A program made the position numbers and the translations under genes. Below are positions 39,642 through 49,282 of a stretch of DNA of 57,520 nt, in pieces (position 1 is the first letter of the stretch; each line of letters opens with the position of its first letter). The notes beneath the pieces were generated by a model that saw only the letters and a program-made list of their open reading frames with translations, did not search any database and was not told the origin of the DNA. The stretch comes from an uncultured Oscillospiraceae bacterium (lineage in GTDB: Bacteria > Bacillota > Clostridia > Oscillospirales > Acutalibacteraceae), in NCBI GenBank assembly GCA_900547445.1, contig URGJ01000006.1, forward strand, positions 1 through 57,520, given 5' to 3'.

Positions 39642-41120
39642 TCAACTAACTGCGTTATTTGAGCCTACCGTGATTGTTGTGGTATAATACCGTCCGCTGC
39701 GGTAAATTTTAACGCTTACCTTATCGTTCGGCTTGCAATCCTCAAGCACTTCGCTCAAAACGGTGTAATCCCCGATTGTTTTTCCTGCAAACTCAGTAAT
39801 AATATCACCCTTTGCAAGCCCCGCGTTCTCTGCAGGACTGCCCTCGGCAACGCTTGAAATAACCGCTCCCGCGGGATATCCGTAATATTTCAGCACGCTT
39901 GCGGTGTATTTTTCGCTTATTGTAACGCCGATATACGGTTCCGGGTCGTTCTGCTTTTCAATAATTTTTTTGCAGATTTCATCGACCGTGTTTGACGGAA
40001 TCGCAAAGCCCATTCCCTCAAACTCCTCGGATACTATCTTTGAGCTGTTTACTCCGACAAGCTGACCCTTAACATTAACAAGCGCACCGCCCGAATTTCC
40101 GGGGTTAATCGCGGCGTCGGTCTGTATAAGCTTTACATCTGAATCAGAGGAAACCACACGGTCAAGACCGCTTATAACGCCGTAGGTCACACTGTCCATA
40201 AATTCGAGTCCGCCCGGATTTCCTACAGTAATTACATACTGACCGACCTTCAAATCGGAGGAATCCGCAAATTCCACAGCGGTAAGACCGCTTGCTTTTA
40301 TCTTTAAAACCGCAAGGTCGGAGTTTATATTGTAGCCCACAACGCTCGCTTCATAGGACTCGGAATCAAGACTGCCGACGAACACCTCGATTTTAGAACC
40401 CGATTTATTTGTAACCGCGCCCGAAATTACATGGTAATTAGTGATTATATAGCCATCTGAGGAGTAAATAACGCCGCTGCCCTCTCCCGCTGACTCGCTT
40501 GTGCCTCCGAAAAAGCTCATCACCGCTGTTGTAGTTCTTATCCCGACAACGCTGGGCGTCACCTTTTTAGCTACAGCCTCAACCACCGATTCGGCGGTTT
40601 CGTCGATGTTTATATTAACGTTTTGCCCGGAAACATTAGAGGGAGCAGGCGAGGTGTTGCCTTCGGTCTTGCTTATATTAACCGCCGCTATGCCGCTTAC
40701 CGCGCCTATCACCGCCGCAAGCAGAGCCGCAAGCACCACAACCCCCGCACCGTATTTTTTGCCTGTTTTCGGCTCCCTAGGCTTCGGCGGATTATAGTTG
40801 TAAAGCGGACGCCCCGTATGCGGGTCGTAATTGGCGCCGCCGTTATAAGCGCCGTATTCGCCGTTCGGGAAAAAGTCCCTGCGGGGCGGCGGGGTTTGCT
40901 GCGCGCTTTCCGCTTTGTTTGAATTGGCGACAGGCTCTGCGGTATAAGCGGTATCGTTTCCGCTCACAGCCTCGTCCTGAATAATATCCTCGCGGCTTTT
41001 CGTATAAAAGCCTCCGTCAGGCGTTACGGTGTATCCGTTATTTTCGTTTGGGGTATCATTACCGTTCACCGAATCAAAACCGTTTAATTCGCCGCTTTGC
41101 TTATTATTAAAATCGTCCAT
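39642..41120 (-). CDS. HtrA/DegP-like membrane-anchored serine protease
   Basis: 492 aa. A long Asn/Pro/Gly-rich cytoplasmic N-terminus (about 1-125) precedes one transmembrane helix (about 126-148). The trypsin-like domain has its catalytic triad in TNYHVISG (His), NSDLAVLKI (Asp) and NPGNSGGAL (Ser). A PDZ domain (about 390-485, EGSPAENAGLAKGDIITEFAG) ends the protein. It should act outside the membrane in quality control of exported proteins. GGAGG lies upstream of the ATG. Confidence 0.92.
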   Translation of the reverse strand: MDDFNNKQSGELNGFDSVNGNDTPNENNGYTVTPDGGFYTKSREDIIQDEAVSGNDTAYTAEPVANSNKAESAQQTPPPRRDFFPNGEYGAYNGGANYDPHTGRPLYNYNPPKPREPKTGKKYGAGVVVLAALLAAVIGAVSGIAAVNISKTEGNTSPAPSNVSGQNVNINIDETAESVVEAVAKKVTPSVVGIRTTTAVMSFFGGTSESAGEGSGVIYSSDGYIITNYHVISGAVTNKSGSKIEVFVGSLDSESYEASVVGYNINSDLAVLKIKASGLTAVEFADSSDLKVGQYVITVGNPGGLEFMDSVTYGVISGLDRVVSSDSDVKLIQTDAAINPGNSGGALVNVKGQLVGVNSSKIVSEEFEGMGFAIPSNTVDEICKKIIEKQNDPEPYIGVTISEKYTASVLKYYGYPAGAVISSVAEGSPAENAGLAKGDIITEFAGKTIGDYTVLSEVLEDCKPNDKVSVKIYRSGRYYTTTITVGSNNAVS

Positions 41121-41229
41121 GAAACGCTCCTCCTTTTGTTTGAGCCTATTATAAAACCTTATTGTTGCATTTCTAATTCAAATATATGAATTTTCGGTTA
41201 ATAAAATGGGAGGAATTTTTACAATATTT

Positions 41230-42624
41230 TCATTTCATAGGATAACGTATGAACAGCTCCAAAAAGCCCCTTAAATTAAAGGGTATAATCGGATAGAGAT
41301 AATTTCTGCCCGAAAGGGTCTTAATTAAAAGCATACATATAAAAATAAAAATTATACCTCCGATAAAGCCCCAAAGTCCTAAAATTTGTGTTAAAACAAG
41401 CAGTAAAAGCCGTTCAAATTTCATAGCATATCCCATTTCAAAGTTTGGCAGCGAAAAGCTTGCTATTGTGACGAACGCCATAAAAAGTATTGCCTCGGTT
41501 ATAAACCAGCCCGCATCAATAGCAAACTGGGAAAGCAAAAGACCCCCGACGATTCCCAACGAATTTGAAAGAGAATCCGGCGTATTAAGGGAGGCAAGCC
41601 TTAAGCCGTCCACCATAAATTCAAGTATTAAGAACTGCAAGAACAGGGGTATCTGCCCTGTCTCGTTCGGCATAATTACTTCAAGCCAACGCGGCACTAT
41701 GCTTGGATTATTCACAAGCAGTAAATAAAGCGGGGTTATAATAACATTTGCAATCGAAACCGCCATTCTTATAATTCGCGTGTAGCTTGCGACAATGGGC
41801 TGAAAATAATAATCGTCAGTTTCCCTGAAAAAGTCGGAAAGGGAAATCGGCATTATCATAACCGAGGGCGCATTATCCAAAATAAGCACAATTCTGCCGT
41901 CGAAAATACAGGCGGAGGCGTAGTCGGGACGCTCGGTAGTCTTGAATTTCGGAAACGGGTTGAAAAATGCGTTTTTCTGGAGCTTTTCGGCTATCGCCTG
42001 CTGGGTCATAGACGCGCCGTTAAGCTCCATATTGTTAAGCTTTTTTCTTAAAATATTAAGCATCCGATCGTCCGCGACCCCGTCAAGGTAGCTTATCGCT
42101 ATGTCAAGCTTTGTACCGCTTCCTATCTGCATATACTCCATTCTAAGCCTGCTGTCACGAATTCTGCGTCTTATTAAAGCGGTATTCATAACAAGTGTTT
42201 CGACAAAACCGTCCCGCGCACCTCTTAATGATTTATCCTTTTGGGGCTCATCAACAGACCGCGACGGATATGTTCTCGTGTCTATTACCAGAGCGCCGCT
42301 TATACCCTCGACAATAAGCACCGACGGACCCGAAAGCACCGCCGTAACCGCCGCCTGCTTATTTTCTGTGCTGTCCACCTCCACATAAGGCATTTTAAGC
42401 CGCGAAAACTTAGTCATATCGGTAATTTTTGCAATGTCCTCGGGAGTCTGCTTGTAAAGAAATTCAAGTATTTTTTCGTAAACCTCGTCCTTAATAAAGC
42501 CGTCAATAAAATAAAGCGCCGCACGCCTTGAGCCTATTTCAAGCTCTCTTTTTATTATATCAAAGCTTTTATCGGGCTGTAATTCGCCGTCCAAATATTC
42601 AATCCATTGCTCAAAATTTTCCAA
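41230..42624 (-). CDS. Spore germination protein of the GerA/SpoVAF family
   Basis: 464 aa. The N-terminal soluble domain (about 1-250) carries the family signature around GARDGFVETLVMNTALIRRRI (about residues 130-150) and YLDGVADDRMLNILRKKL. The C-terminal half has about five membrane helices, with PLYLLLVNNPSIVPRWLEVIMP between them. GerA-type A subunits sit in the inner spore membrane and sense germinants. No B or C subunit lies next to it, so SpoVAF or an orphan A subunit is possible. The start appears to be TTG at 42624, after AAAGGGCGG. It implies the organism sporulates or descends from spore formers. Confidence 0.87.
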   Translation of the reverse strand: MENFEQWIEYLDGELQPDKSFDIIKRELEIGSRRAALYFIDGFIKDEVYEKILEFLYKQTPEDIAKITDMTKFSRLKMPYVEVDSTENKQAAVTAVLSGPSVLIVEGISGALVIDTRTYPSRSVDEPQKDKSLRGARDGFVETLVMNTALIRRRIRDSRLRMEYMQIGSGTKLDIAISYLDGVADDRMLNILRKKLNNMELNGASMTQQAIAEKLQKNAFFNPFPKFKTTERPDYASACIFDGRIVLILDNAPSVMIMPISLSDFFRETDDYYFQPIVASYTRIIRMAVSIANVIITPLYLLLVNNPSIVPRWLEVIMPNETGQIPLFLQFLILEFMVDGLRLASLNTPDSLSNSLGIVGGLLLSQFAIDAGWFITEAILFMAFVTIASFSLPNFEMGYAMKFERLLLLVLTQILGLWGFIGGIIFIFICMLLIKTLSGRNYLYPIIPFNLRGFLELFIRYPMK

Positions 42625-42729
42625 AATAAAACCGCCCTTTCACGGAATATTATTCCCGTAAAAAGAGCGATTATTATTTAGACATTAGACTGTCCGTTTC
42701 TAACATCTTAATTGCAGAGCGTCTAGCAT

Positions 42730-44598
42730 CTACTTCGCCAAGTATATAAGCAACACCGAAATATCGGCGGGGCTTACGCCCGAAATGCGGGACGCCTGAC
42801 CTATATTCGCGGGTCTTATTTTATTAAGCTTTTCGACCGCCTCAAGCCGCAGTCCGTAAACAGCGGAATAGTCAATATCATCAGGGATAGCCTTGCCCTC
42901 AAGCCGCAACATTTCGGTAACCTGTGCCTGCTGGCGGGCGATATAGCCCTCGTACTTAATCTCGGTCTCGACCTTTTCACGCACGCTGTAGGGCAAATCG
43001 GGTCTTTCTTTATCGAAAGGTGCTAAAGAATCATAGCTTATCTGCGGTCTTTTAACAAGGTCGGAAAGTCTCATTCCCGTGCTTATAGGCGCGGTGCCGT
43101 TTTCCTCCAACAGGCGGTTTAACTCCTCGCTTGGGGCTAAAAAGGAAGTTTTAAGGCGTTTGATTTCCTTTTCCTTTTGCTCCTTACGAAGTTTAAACGC
43201 AGAATAGGTTTTACCGTCTATAAGCCCTAATTTTCTGCCCGTGGGCATAAGGCGTTCGTCGGCGTTGTCCTGACGCAAAAGCAGTCTGTACTCGCTCCTT
43301 GAGGTCATCATTCGGTAGGGGTCGGAGCAACCCTTTGTAACAAGGTCGTCGATAAGGGTGCCGATATATGACGAGGCGCGGGAGAGTATGAGAGGCTCTT
43401 TACCCTGCACCTTTAAAGCGGCGTTTATTCCCGCAATAAGCCCTTGAGCCGCCGCCTCCTCATAGCCCGAAGAGCCGTTAAACTGCCCCGCACCGTAAAG
43501 GCAGGGAAAATCCTTCATTTCAAGGGTTGCGCGCATAGCCGTAGGGTCAACGCAGTCGTACTCGATAGCGTAGGCGTTGCGCATTATTTTTACGTTTTTA
43601 AGACAGGGAACGGTTTTATAAAGCTCAATCTGCACCTCTTCCGGAAGCGAAGAAGAAAGCCCCTGCAAATACATTTCCTCTGTGTTAATCCCGCAAGGCT
43701 CAATAAAAAACTGATGCCGCTTTTTATCGGCAAAGCGGACGATTTTATCCTCAATACTCGGGCAATAGCGAGGACCTACTCCCTCAATCTCGCCCGCGTA
43801 AAGGGGCGAGCGGTTTATATTTTCAAGTATTACCTGCTTTGTTTCGTCATTGGTATAAGAGATGTGGCAAACCACTTTATTTTCGGGCGGAATTTCGGTG
43901 GAATAGCTGAACGGCACTACCCGCTTGTCCCCCTCCTGCACTTCAAGAGCCGAAAAATCGATACTGTCCCTTGAAACGCGGGCGGGAGTGCCCGTTTTAA
44001 AGCGCCTGAGCGGCAGACCGAGCCTTTTAAGCGACTCGGCTAACGCTGTCGCAGGGAAATTCCCGTCCGGTCCCGAAGCATAGTTAACCTCCCCGACATA
44101 TACCCTGCCGCCTAAAAAAGTGCCCGTGGCGATAACAAGCGAGCGGCAGGAAAAGTCTGCGCCGAGCTTGGATATACAATGCCATACCTCATTTTCGCGG
44201 TAAATATCGGTAATCTCGCACTGCTTGACGTCAAGACTTTCCTGCAGTTCCACCGCGTGCTTCATATATTCGCTGTAGGCTCTGCGGTCGATCTGTGCGC
44301 GCAGGGAATGAACCGCGGGACCCTTGCCGAGGTTAAGCATACGGCTTTGCAGGGTGTTTTTATCCGCCGCCTTTCCCATTTCACCGCCCAGAGCGTCAAG
44401 CTCACGCACAAGGTGACCCTTTGCCGTGCCGCCTATCGACGGATTGCAGGGCATATTGCCCACCCAATCAACGCTTATTGTAAACATTATTGTCTTACAG
44501 CCGAGCCTTGCCGCCGCAAGCGCCGCCTCAACCCCTGCGTGCCCGCCGCCTATAACGGCGACCTCATATTCCCCGGCGTTATATTTTTTTATTTCCAA
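42730..44598 (-). CDS. mnmG: tRNA uridine-34 carboxymethylaminomethylation enzyme MnmG (GidA)
   Basis: 622 aa. The FAD-binding motif is VIGGGHAGVEAALAAARLG (about residues 15-33). CNPSIGGTAKGHLVRELDALGG, AINFGGRVYVGE-type and ASSYIGTLIDDLVTKG segments are also present, and the helical C-terminus reads RPANIGQASRISGVSPADISVLLIYL. With MnmE it modifies U34 of certain tRNAs. It is not next to mnmE here; it ends a run with dnaD and the dnaI-like gene, 6 nt behind the latter. Confidence 0.95.
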   Translation of the reverse strand: MEIKKYNAGEYEVAVIGGGHAGVEAALAAARLGCKTIMFTISVDWVGNMPCNPSIGGTAKGHLVRELDALGGEMGKAADKNTLQSRMLNLGKGPAVHSLRAQIDRRAYSEYMKHAVELQESLDVKQCEITDIYRENEVWHCISKLGADFSCRSLVIATGTFLGGRVYVGEVNYASGPDGNFPATALAESLKRLGLPLRRFKTGTPARVSRDSIDFSALEVQEGDKRVVPFSYSTEIPPENKVVCHISYTNDETKQVILENINRSPLYAGEIEGVGPRYCPSIEDKIVRFADKKRHQFFIEPCGINTEEMYLQGLSSSLPEEVQIELYKTVPCLKNVKIMRNAYAIEYDCVDPTAMRATLEMKDFPCLYGAGQFNGSSGYEEAAAQGLIAGINAALKVQGKEPLILSRASSYIGTLIDDLVTKGCSDPYRMMTSRSEYRLLLRQDNADERLMPTGRKLGLIDGKTYSAFKLRKEQKEKEIKRLKTSFLAPSEELNRLLEENGTAPISTGMRLSDLVKRPQISYDSLAPFDKERPDLPYSVREKVETEIKYEGYIARQQAQVTEMLRLEGKAIPDDIDYSAVYGLRLEAVEKLNKIRPANIGQASRISGVSPADISVLLIYLAK

Positions 44599-44604
44599 AA
44601 AGAA

Positions 44605-45573
44605 TTACTCCTTATTCATACGCTCAACAGCCTTTTGCTGCCTTATATCGTTTCCGATAAATTTATACGCGTCAAAGCTTCCGATAAGCCGTGAGGAAAT
44701 TCGCGCGGTGTAGCGCGTTTCGATTTCCTTCATGGAAAGGTTTGTATTGATTATGGTCGGTCTTCCCGAAAGAAGACGGGTATTTACAAGATTGTAAAGT
44801 GCCGATTTCGTAAAGGCGGTCGCCATTTCCGCTCCCAAATCGTCGATAACCAAAAGATCGCAGGTTGTCATTGACTCGTACGCGCCGCGGTTTTCGCCCG
44901 CAAACTTTTCCTTTTCAATTTTGGCGAAAAGATTTTCCGCCGAGCCGTATACAGGCACAAAGCCCTTTTCAATAAGTCCCGAAACGATAGCTAAGGTCAA
45001 ATGGGTCTTACCGAGTCCCGCGCTTCCCATAAACAAAAGGTTTTTGCTTTTTTTGGGGTCGAAGCCTATTACATATTCGGTACAAACCTTAAGTATTGCC
45101 GTCATTCTGCGGCGAGGATTGCCGCTTTTGCCGTCCTCGTCCTTATAATAGTTAAGGTTGAAATTATCAAACCGTGAGTTTTTAAGCGGCATTTCACCCG
45201 ACAGCTCCGAAAGCATAATTTCAGCGGCTTTTCTTTTAACACAGTCGCATATTTTGCCGCCGACATATCCTTTATCCCCGCAAATCGGACAGTCGGGGAC
45301 CGGCTCTTTTATATCCGCTTTTTCGAGAATAAGCCTTTTTTCAAGAGTAAGCGCGGCAGAGTGCTTTTTTAAACCGTCAAGCGCTTTTCCGCCCGAAAGC
45401 GCCGCATTTATAAGCTTTGCTCCGACTTCGGCGTGTTCCCTGTCAATTTCCCCAAGGCGGGGATTAGAGTCGTAAGCCGCGGCAAGCAGCATATTATAAC
45501 GCCTCTGTTTATCCTTTTGCGCCTGTTTTATTTGCTCGGCTGCTTTTTTATAAGCTTCTTCCCTTGTAATCAT
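44605..45573 (-). CDS. DnaI/DnaC-like helicase loader ATPase
   Basis: 322 aa. The N-terminal part has a Cys cluster CPICGDKGYVGGKICDC (about residues 95-111), a zinc site. The AAA+ domain follows with Walker A MGSAGLGKT (about 182-190), Walker B LLVIDDLG and sensor region NTNLSMKE. It should load the replicative helicase at origins or forks, working with the DnaD-like protein encoded 9 nt upstream. A true DnaI has a helicase-binding N-domain; this assignment comes from overall layout and neighbours. Confidence 0.85.
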   Translation of the reverse strand: MITREEAYKKAAEQIKQAQKDKQRRYNMLLAAAYDSNPRLGEIDREHAEVGAKLINAALSGGKALDGLKKHSAALTLEKRLILEKADIKEPVPDCPICGDKGYVGGKICDCVKRKAAEIMLSELSGEMPLKNSRFDNFNLNYYKDEDGKSGNPRRRMTAILKVCTEYVIGFDPKKSKNLLFMGSAGLGKTHLTLAIVSGLIEKGFVPVYGSAENLFAKIEKEKFAGENRGAYESMTTCDLLVIDDLGAEMATAFTKSALYNLVNTRLLSGRPTIINTNLSMKEIETRYTARISSRLIGSFDAYKFIGNDIRQQKAVERMNKE

Positions 45574-45582
45574 ATCTTCACT

Positions 45583-46491
45583 CTAATCCTTTGTGTTAAG
45601 CATTTTTTCAAACAGGTCGATGTCATAGGCGGCATAGCCCTCCTTTTCATCGGCTTGTTTGCCTTTTTGTATATTCTCGGGTGTTTTAAAGCCCTTTTCG
45701 TGCCAGCTTTCAATTATTTTCGCGGTATAGGGGAAGGAAAACTTGAATTTAGTATTAACACACTCCTCATACGCGGATTCAAGCATTTCTTTTGACATTT
45801 TCCAGTCATTTACCCAAAGCAGAGAAAGCTCGGTTTCCTTTTTGCTCGGCTTTCTTCGTTCAAGCCCGAAAGCGGAACTTACTATCTTCCACGCCTGATC
45901 GCCCATAGCCATTCGGTTAAGCTCCGCATCCGCCGCGGCAACGGTATCTATTCCCTTGTTTATCCAATCGACGGCGGTAGACTCAATAAAGCGGATATTG
46001 GCTTTGTTATGCGCCGCCGCGTACTGCACAATCATCAGTATCAGCGAAACGTCCAAGCCTTCGTCGTCGTAAAGCCATACAAGGGTGCCGGTCTCGTTGC
46101 TTTTTAAATTTCTGCCGAGCCGCATTTGGGTTTCCCTCAAAAGATAGCTGATTTTTTCGTCCTCGTTGCCGCGTCGTGCAACATCGCGTCTTGTAGGCTT
46201 TTGTGCACGGTTTACGGTCTTTGGCTTTATTTCCGTATTTTCCTTTAAATCGCCGTCACAGATTAAAATTCCCGCGTCTGCCCAATAAAGCAACGCCTCT
46301 TTAACGTAGTATTCGGAAATTCCCACCGCTTCGGCAATAACAGCAGTATTAATAGGGACAGTCATATTACGCATTATGTAAAGCAGAACTTTTATATGCT
46401 CGCCCCTCGCCAGTTTTAAATGCCTGTCCGCAACTTCGGCAGGAACGGTAAAAACGGCGGAAAACGCCGAGGGATTTATTCGGTAATTCAT
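45583..46491 (-). CDS. DnaD-domain replication initiation protein
   Basis: 302 aa. The N-terminal winged-helix-like part (about residues 25-90, IMRNMTVPINTAVIAEAVGISEYYVKEALLYWADAGIL) is followed by one or two DnaD/DnaB_2 domains (about 125-195 and 205-275; the latter has the YxxxIIxxW-like TAKIIESWHEKGFKTPENI). DnaD and DnaB family proteins remodel origin DNA and recruit the helicase loader. The coupling with the DnaI-like gene supports this. A weak promoter (TTTACA-N17-TAAATT) lies just upstream. Confidence 0.85.
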   Translation of the reverse strand: MNYRINPSAFSAVFTVPAEVADRHLKLARGEHIKVLLYIMRNMTVPINTAVIAEAVGISEYYVKEALLYWADAGILICDGDLKENTEIKPKTVNRAQKPTRRDVARRGNEDEKISYLLRETQMRLGRNLKSNETGTLVWLYDDEGLDVSLILMIVQYAAAHNKANIRFIESTAVDWINKGIDTVAAADAELNRMAMGDQAWKIVSSAFGLERRKPSKKETELSLLWVNDWKMSKEMLESAYEECVNTKFKFSFPYTAKIIESWHEKGFKTPENIQKGKQADEKEGYAAYDIDLFEKMLNTKD

Positions 46492-46563
46492 TATTAGGAC
46501 CCCTTAATTAAAATTTATCAATTCACCGCCGCTTTGTAAACCTAAAAAACAACTGCTGTTATC

Positions 46564-47682
46564 CTATTCTCCGTCAACAAATCGCTCCGCAAGTGTGCAA
46601 ATATCCTTTGCGGCGTTCGGGTTAATATATTTTTTCTGATTTTCGGTCATTTCTTCTGCCGCTGAGCTTACAGAAAGCCTGTCCGCCGCCGCGGAAAGAT
46701 TTTTTGTAAGCCGCTTTACGGGAATACTCATACCGTGAGCGCCGAAATAACGCATATTAGCGGTTTCACAGCCGGGGATTGACATAGTATGCACCATAGG
46801 TATGCCCATAACCGCCCCCTCGGTAGAGGAAAGCCCGCCCGGCTTTGTGATATAAATATCCGAAACGAGCATATACTCTGCCATTTTATCGGTATACCCC
46901 ACAGCGATTATTTTTTCACTGTAGCGCTTTGAAAGCTGATTATACAGCCACTCATTACTGCCGCAAATTACGATAATACGCGTATTTTCGTCATTTTTGA
47001 ATTTATCGTAGAGTATTTTAATGGCGTAAACAAGCTTACCCGCTCCCATACTGCCCCCCGAGACCAGTATATACCTTTTATCGGTGTCAAGCCCCAATAT
47101 ATCCGCCGCCTCTTGCCTTGTGTGCGGATTTGAAAATTTGCGGCTTACGGGAATACCTAATGCTTTAAGCTTTTCCTTGGCTATTCCGCGTTTTTCAAAC
47201 TCGGAATTAAGGCTCTCCTGCGGAGTTATATAAGCGTCACAGTCGGTCTCCTCGGTAAAGGGGGTGCAGGTATAATCGGTAGAAATGAATATTGTTTTCG
47301 GCACAGACATACCGCGGTTTTTCATATTTGTAATAATTTCCGCGGGAAAAACGTGGGGCATTATAACTATGTCGGGATTTTCTTCATTAAACAGCTTTTC
47401 AAGCCGCTTTGCCATACCGCCGTTTACGAAATATACGGGCGAGCGGAAAGGCAGTCTTCTATATGCGTTGCCCAAAGCGTAAACCGCGCCGAAAACACGC
47501 GGCACCTTCTGCACCGTTTTTATATACACCTGATTGATAATCCTCTCGGCTCTTTCGCTTTTAAGCCTGTACGGATTAAGCATAAGGACGGAATGACCCC
47601 TTAGCTCAAGCTCTTCCTTTATAGCCGTCCCAGCCGCGTTATGACCGCCGCCCGTACCGCAGGAAAGTATAATCGCTTTCAT
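46564..47682 (-). CDS. MGDG synthase/UgtP-like diacylglycerol glycosyltransferase
   Basis: 372 aa, GT28-type fold. The N-terminal LSCGTGGGHNAAGTAIKEELELRGH (about residues 6-30) is the MGDG-synthase signature, and the C-terminal UDP-sugar site reads SGGSMGAGK and ITKPGGLSSTEGAVMGIP. It transfers a sugar, likely glucose or galactose, from a UDP donor to diacylglycerol at the membrane to make glycolipid anchors. It has its own good promoter and heads the dnaD-dnaI-mnmG run. Confidence 0.85.
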   Translation of the reverse strand: MKAIILSCGTGGGHNAAGTAIKEELELRGHSVLMLNPYRLKSERAERIINQVYIKTVQKVPRVFGAVYALGNAYRRLPFRSPVYFVNGGMAKRLEKLFNEENPDIVIMPHVFPAEIITNMKNRGMSVPKTIFISTDYTCTPFTEETDCDAYITPQESLNSEFEKRGIAKEKLKALGIPVSRKFSNPHTRQEAADILGLDTDKRYILVSGGSMGAGKLVYAIKILYDKFKNDENTRIIVICGSNEWLYNQLSKRYSEKIIAVGYTDKMAEYMLVSDIYITKPGGLSSTEGAVMGIPMVHTMSIPGCETANMRYFGAHGMSIPVKRLTKNLSAAADRLSVSSAAEEMTENQKKYINPNAAKDICTLAERFVDGE

Positions 47683-47710
47683 TTATTCCCTCCGACAATA
47701 AGCTACATTA

Positions 47711-47739
47711 AGTATACACATAATACGTCTAAATGTCAA
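47711..47739 (-). promoter_or_regulatory. Promoter of the glycosyltransferase gene
   Basis: TTGACA (47734-47739), 17-nt spacer, TATACT (47711-47716) on the minus strand. Confidence 0.8.
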
Positions 47740-47743
47740 ACGC

Positions 47744-47779
47744 AAAAAGCCGTCTCTGCGAAAACAGAAACGGCTTTTT
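47744..47779 (-). terminator. Terminator of gdhA
   Basis: AAAAAGCCGT/ACGGCTTTTT with inner TCTG/CAGA pairing, 19 nt after the gdhA stop. Confidence 0.88.
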
Positions 47780-47797
47780 AAATTTGTATTGTTAAGA

Positions 47798-49147
47798 TTA
47801 ATAAGCGATACCCTGGGCGAGCATAGCGTTTGCAACCTTTTCAAAGCCCGCGATATTAGCTCCCGCAAGCAGATTGCCCTCCATACCGTACTTTTTAGCG
47901 GCGTCATAAGAGTTGTGGAAGATGTTTACCATAATATCCTTAAGCTTAGCGTCAACCTCTTCAAAGGTCCAGCTGTATCTCATTGAGTTCTGGCTCATCT
48001 CAAGTGCAGAGGTAGCAACACCGCCCGCGTTTGCCGCCTTTGCAGGCCCGAAGAGAACGCCGGCGCTCTGGAAAGTCTCGATAGCCTCGGGAGTGGAAGG
48101 CATATTAGCGCCCTCCGCAACCGCGATTACGCCGTTTTTAACCAGCGTCTTAGCGGAGTTTTCGTCAATCTCGTTCTGTGTAGCGCAGGGCAGGGCGATG
48201 TCGCACTTAATGCTCCAAATTCCGCTGCAACCCTCGTGGTATTCAGCGCCATTTACGCGCTCAACATATTTCTTAATTCTTCCGCGCTCAACCTCTTTAA
48301 TCTGCTTAACAACATCGAGGTTTACGCCGTTCGGGTCGTAAATATAACCGTTGGAGTCGGAAAGCGCCACAACCTTACCTCCAAGCTCGGTAGCCTTCTG
48401 TGTAGCATAGATAGCAACATTGCCCGAGCCGGAAATAACAACTGTCTTACCCTTAAAGGAATCGTTCTTCATGCACTTAAGCATTTCCTCGGTGTAGTAG
48501 CAAACGCCGTAGCCTGTAGCCTCTGTACGGGCAAGCGAGCCGCCGTAGGTAAGACCCTTACCTGTGAGAACGCCTGTAAACTCGTTGCGGAGTCTCTTGT
48601 ACTGACCGTACATAAAGCCGATTTCGCGGGCGCCCGTGCCAATGTCTCCCGCAGGAACGTCGGTATCGGCGCCGATATGCTTTGAAAGCTCGGTCATAAA
48701 GCTCTGACAGAAGCGCATAACCTCGCCGTCCGACTTGCCCTTCGGATCGAAGTCGGAGCCGCCCTTACCGCCGCCTATCGGAAGACCTGTAAGGCTGTTC
48801 TTGAAGATCTGCTCGAAGCCCAAGAACTTGATAACCGAAGCGTTAACCGAGGGGTGGAGACGAAGACCGCCCTTGTACGGACCGATTGCAGAGTTGAACT
48901 GAACTCTGTAGCCGCGGTTTACCTGAACCTTGCCGTTGTCGTCAACCCAGGAAACGCGGAAGAAAATCTGACGCTCAGGCTCAACGATTCTCTCAAGAAT
49001 TCCGTTTTCTTGGAGCTTCGGATTAGCCTCTACAACCGGCTCTAAGGATTCAAGAACCTCCCTTACCGCCTGTAAAAATTCTTTTTCGCCGGGGTTACGC
49101 GCCTCAACGCCCGCGTAAACCCTTTTCAAATATTCGGATTTAAACAT
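47798..49147 (-). CDS. gdhA: Glutamate dehydrogenase, NADP-type hexameric
   Basis: 449 aa, the usual length of the small hexameric enzyme. The substrate site is PIGGGKGGSDFDPKGKSD, with the catalytic Lys and Asp (about residues 125-165, DVPAGDIGTGAREIG). The nucleotide fold has ISGSGNVAIYA and LSDSNG. An NADP preference is inferred from subfamily type. It assimilates ammonium with 2-oxoglutarate. GGGAGG precedes the ATG. Monocistronic, with its own promoter and terminator. Confidence 0.95.
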   Translation of the reverse strand: MFKSEYLKRVYAGVEARNPGEKEFLQAVREVLESLEPVVEANPKLQENGILERIVEPERQIFFRVSWVDDNGKVQVNRGYRVQFNSAIGPYKGGLRLHPSVNASVIKFLGFEQIFKNSLTGLPIGGGKGGSDFDPKGKSDGEVMRFCQSFMTELSKHIGADTDVPAGDIGTGAREIGFMYGQYKRLRNEFTGVLTGKGLTYGGSLARTEATGYGVCYYTEEMLKCMKNDSFKGKTVVISGSGNVAIYATQKATELGGKVVALSDSNGYIYDPNGVNLDVVKQIKEVERGRIKKYVERVNGAEYHEGCSGIWSIKCDIALPCATQNEIDENSAKTLVKNGVIAVAEGANMPSTPEAIETFQSAGVLFGPAKAANAGGVATSALEMSQNSMRYSWTFEEVDAKLKDIMVNIFHNSYDAAKKYGMEGNLLAGANIAGFEKVANAMLAQGIAY

Positions 49148-49179
49148 AAAAAACCTCCCTAAAATTTTCTTTACATCTA

Positions 49180-49208
49180 AGAATACTACTATTTTTTATA
49201 CCAGTCAA
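49180..49208 (-). promoter_or_regulatory. Promoter of gdhA
   Basis: TTGACT (49203-49208), 17-nt spacer, TATTCT (49180-49185) on the minus strand. Confidence 0.75.
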
Positions 49209-49282
49209 TAAAAAATTAGGTATTTCTTAAAATAATTTAATATTTTAAAGTGATAAAGCGCTTTTTCTTTAAAATCTTTTTC

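Noticed and set aside
42730..46491. Replication origin near dnaD, dnaI-like and mnmG
   Set aside because: No dnaA, dnaN, rpmH or rnpA genes, no cluster of DnaA boxes and no long AT-rich gap are present.
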